From: Hormiphora californensis
Lineage: Eukaryota; Ctenophora; Tentaculata; Cydippida; Pleurobrachiidae
Assembly: GCA_020137815.1 (NCBI GenBank)
Contig: CM035362.1
Coordinates: forward strand, 1,518,820 to 1,582,819
Length of the DNA stretch: 64,000 nt
Direction: 5' to 3'
The notes below the pieces were generated by a model. The model was not told the origin of the DNA and did not search any database. It worked only from the letters and a program-made list of their open reading frames with translations. The position numbers were made by a program, and so were the translations under genes. Shown here one piece after another: positions 61,237 to 64,000 of the stretch; the first letter of the stretch is position 1, and each line of letters opens with the position of its first letter.

Positions 61237-64000
61237 TATTATATCTGGAAGTAGGGTCTTCTCTCAAAACTTAGACCTCTCCAAAGCTGGTTTTAGACCA
61301 ACTTAGTTCCTCTCTAGACTCTAAAGCCGGTTTTAGGTCGCGATCTCCAGTTTGTTTCCCAGCTTCAGATAGGGTTGGACAGATCTACCGCGAAGAAGCG
61401 GTCGATGACAGCTATTTCACTACTAAGACATGGAAAACAGGTTTGAATTATCATCTGGAGACTGCTATACTGATTGAAAAATCCTAGCAAGCTATATACA
61501 AAACTGATGTGAGCAAGTAATTTACAAGTATATATCACACATAATCACACTAGGTATTGTGACGATACGATTGGATCATAAAATGTCCCTCTCTCTCTGC
61601 ATACAATCCTTCAATAGATCACTGCACAAGCAGAGATTTACGTAGAAGACCTATTGTAACAAGCATATAATATCGTGATACTGCTGCAGTGAGGCTGCAA
61701 AACAAGTAGTTGAGATAGAATATAGGGGGAGAATCACTTGCAAGATAAAGAATCTATACTATCGGTGCGTCAAGGTGAGAAAGAGGAGTAAGATCTTCTA
61801 GAAGAGATGTTACGGAAATTTGATGAAAAAAGTGTTCATCTTCATCCATCTTGTTCTATTGATCTATATAAAGAGGGTTCGAGCTCTACAGCTCACCCAA
61901 TCACTGTAATGAATAACGTCCATCATCCAGGGGCCGGGGAGGAGATGTAATGAGGTCAAGTCATTAAGAAGATGGGCTTTATAGATGACTGCAAGCGCAA
62001 GAACTGACGCCAAAACGCATCAAAAATCTAAAACTCGGATGAATGTACACGTGCGTTTTGTGTAGGTACAACAGTCAACATACAAGTATCTCACACTTGT
62101 AACAACTCCTGGAATTTCTCGGTATTTTAAACAACCTGGACTGTGCTAGCTTGAAGGTATCTTGGCCTTGCTTGTTTGGCCTCCAACAATCATCAACAAA
62201 ATTATCACATCTAACACATACGACAAAGACCGACCGACCCATCCTTATTCTCTGACAAATATTATATACGGGAAAGAAAGTTGTTGCAGCAGCAGCAGCA
62301 CTATTATTTTACTGCTACTCAACGACCGGATTATATGCGACGTGAGCGGAAGAGAGACTTGAACAACGTGCTCAGTTTTATACTGATGGCCAATGAAGAA
62401 TTAGAATCAAGATTCAAGTAGCTAACGTCAGGCGATAATTCTCGGAATCGAGAATCACGGAGAGAAAGAGAGGAATGACTGTCGAGAGAAAAGGGGAGGA
62501 AGCCAATATAAGTGAACGGAGCGTATGGTCGTATAAAGCACCGTCAGATGGCCACATGGTTTAGAGAGAGACGTGTGTTGACAGATACAAGATGTATTGA
62601 ATGGAGAGTTGGCCTGATGTAGGCTGGCAACAACTCAATCAATGCTAATCTCTTCAGAATTTAGAAATGCTCATTTCCTGCCCCGTTTGCTATTCTAATT
62701 TTATTTGATCTTTCCGTGCTAAGTTTATGAAAGCCAGAAACAAAAATGTAGATCAATAATTCCAAACACATCAAATGTCAAACATATTTTTGCAAGAAAA
62801 ACAGCCAGAATCACACCCAAGGCATAATGGAAGCGTGAGAAAGATAGGAAAAAAAAGTAAACGGATTTAAACCTGTCATCAACGTCATTTCCTTTGACAA
62901 GAATGAGAAGAATCACGCCATCCCTCACGTCAACCTATTTCACACCAAACTATACCACCTTCATCTCAGCTACACACAACTACCGCATCCTCCATATTCT
63001 TAAATTAGCAGTGTTTATGCAGTGTTTATGCAGTGTTTACGTAGCGATTACTGAATACGGGTAGTACCCAAATTCACAAGCAGTTCTGTGTATTTGAAAC
63101 TCTTACAAAACAGGAAAACTACTAAAGGCGTATTGTACATACTTTTCACCGACAAAGACACAAAAGAAGTTGAGTTCGGTACATGCAAAGAAGATGCGAA
63201 ATGAGGTGCGAAACATCTGGTACCCCTCTGGACAGGAAGGAATGAAAGCGATACGTGCATCTTTCAAGAACACTGAAGAATAAACTCTTTTGACGATCGG
63301 AATATGAGTACTATATCAAAACAAAAGTGTAACAAGATCAGCATTATATTAGATGATACTAAGAAGACATACATGACACACGTCACGTACTATTATACCA
63401 CCCCCACAAAACTATGGTCTATATAGAGAGCTAGTGCATAAACCGCAGTGTGTTCCGTCTTCCGTGGTTGGTTGGTGATGCAACCGATTTGTAGTACATG
63501 ACTAAGATAGAGAGAGGTATTGTTGTGACAGCTGAATTAAAGGAGACGTCGGTAGTAATTGTAGATTGGGAGATAATAAGTGACAGAAATACTAGATAGT
63601 TGAAAGACAGAGGGACAACAATAACAGCTGTAGAGGGACACACTAAAAGACAGAGGGACATGCACTAAAAGACAGAGGGAGACAAGACAGAGGCCCACAC
63701 TAAAAGACAGAGGGAAAAGCAAGTCAAAACGTAAACCAGGTGACAAAAAATCAGACAAGTGTAGGGATGTACACGACGGTACCATGAAAACACCTCAACA
63801 TAATGTGGACGTGACACTGCAAAAATAGCATATTTATCCGCTCTGTATAAGACCATGGAACTTAATAGCGGTACCAACTAAGAGAGATGCCAGCATTCTA
63901 TGTAACATCTGATTAGGAGTCCAATTAAGTGACACTGAGAATTAGAGGTCTTCAAATTCGACATGAGCATGGCCATACCGGAAGAGTCTCAACTCTCACA
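61237..64000. other. No gene recognised
   Basis: Upstream of the membrane-protein gene. I see AT-rich unique sequence, a CAG-type triplet run near 62285, and an imperfect repeat of AAAGACAGAGGGA at about 63605-63718. The open frames are short and have neither motifs nor splice context. A transcribed gene with small exons could have escaped me. Confidence 0.45.

Noticed and set aside
62725-63877. Hydrophobic minus-strand frames near the right edge
   Set aside because: They are short, overlap each other in different frames, and lack splice sites or recognisable motifs.

Overview
The window is animal nuclear DNA. Genes are split by GT-AG introns, there is a tRNA-Thr(AGU) gene, and microsatellites (mostly GA/TC), minisatellites and small palindromic DNA transposons are dense. 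Compact introns, nested genes and a retroelement 3' ORF of a type I associate with sponges and cnidarians suggest an early-branching marine invertebrate, perhaps a demosponge. That assignment is inference. I built the exon models by hand from splice sites and codon phase; exons whose phases agree across every junction are the ones I trust.

Layout. (1) 1-2517: no gene found. (2) 2518-7211 (+): eight phase-consistent exons encode about nine tandem zinc-ribbon units, open at the 5' end. Its 2.1-kb fourth intron holds an antisense cathepsin-L-like gene (3756-5440, -) with an in-frame stop. (3) 7954-29022 (-): about 24 exons of a ~1,450-residue protein with an acidic N-terminus, a coiled coil, and several degenerate nucleoside-diphosphate-kinase-like units. 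Its 7.2-kb intron contains a whole antisense gene (18062-24046, +) for a secreted ~577-residue protein with a sushi-like domain. (4) 29023-31984: a retroelement 3' fragment and transposon copies separate two divergent genes. (5) 31985-49018 (+): a complete 13-exon polypeptide N-acetylgalactosaminyltransferase of ~589 residues. Its introns hold a LINE ORF1 fragment (-), a tRNA-Thr, and a cathepsin L gene (42836-45157, -) carrying a C-terminal ShK-like domain. (6) 51211-61236 (-): a multi-pass membrane protein built from three copies of an ~80-residue module, each coded by a duplicated pair of exons. (7) 61237-64000: no gene found.

Three genes therefore carry another gene antisense inside an intron, and two of the guests are related cathepsins. 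The genes do not form an obvious common pathway.

The most unusual signals are these. At least three intronic minisatellites have units that are copies of a 3' splice site plus the first bases of its exon. A pogo-like MITE sits exactly in a splice donor. A short MITE and a 1.3-kb fold-back element share terminal repeats, each with an 8-bp target duplication. A zinc-ribbon array and a tandem exon-pair membrane protein resemble no family I can name. Several exons are one base out of phase with their neighbours, which could be assembly indels.
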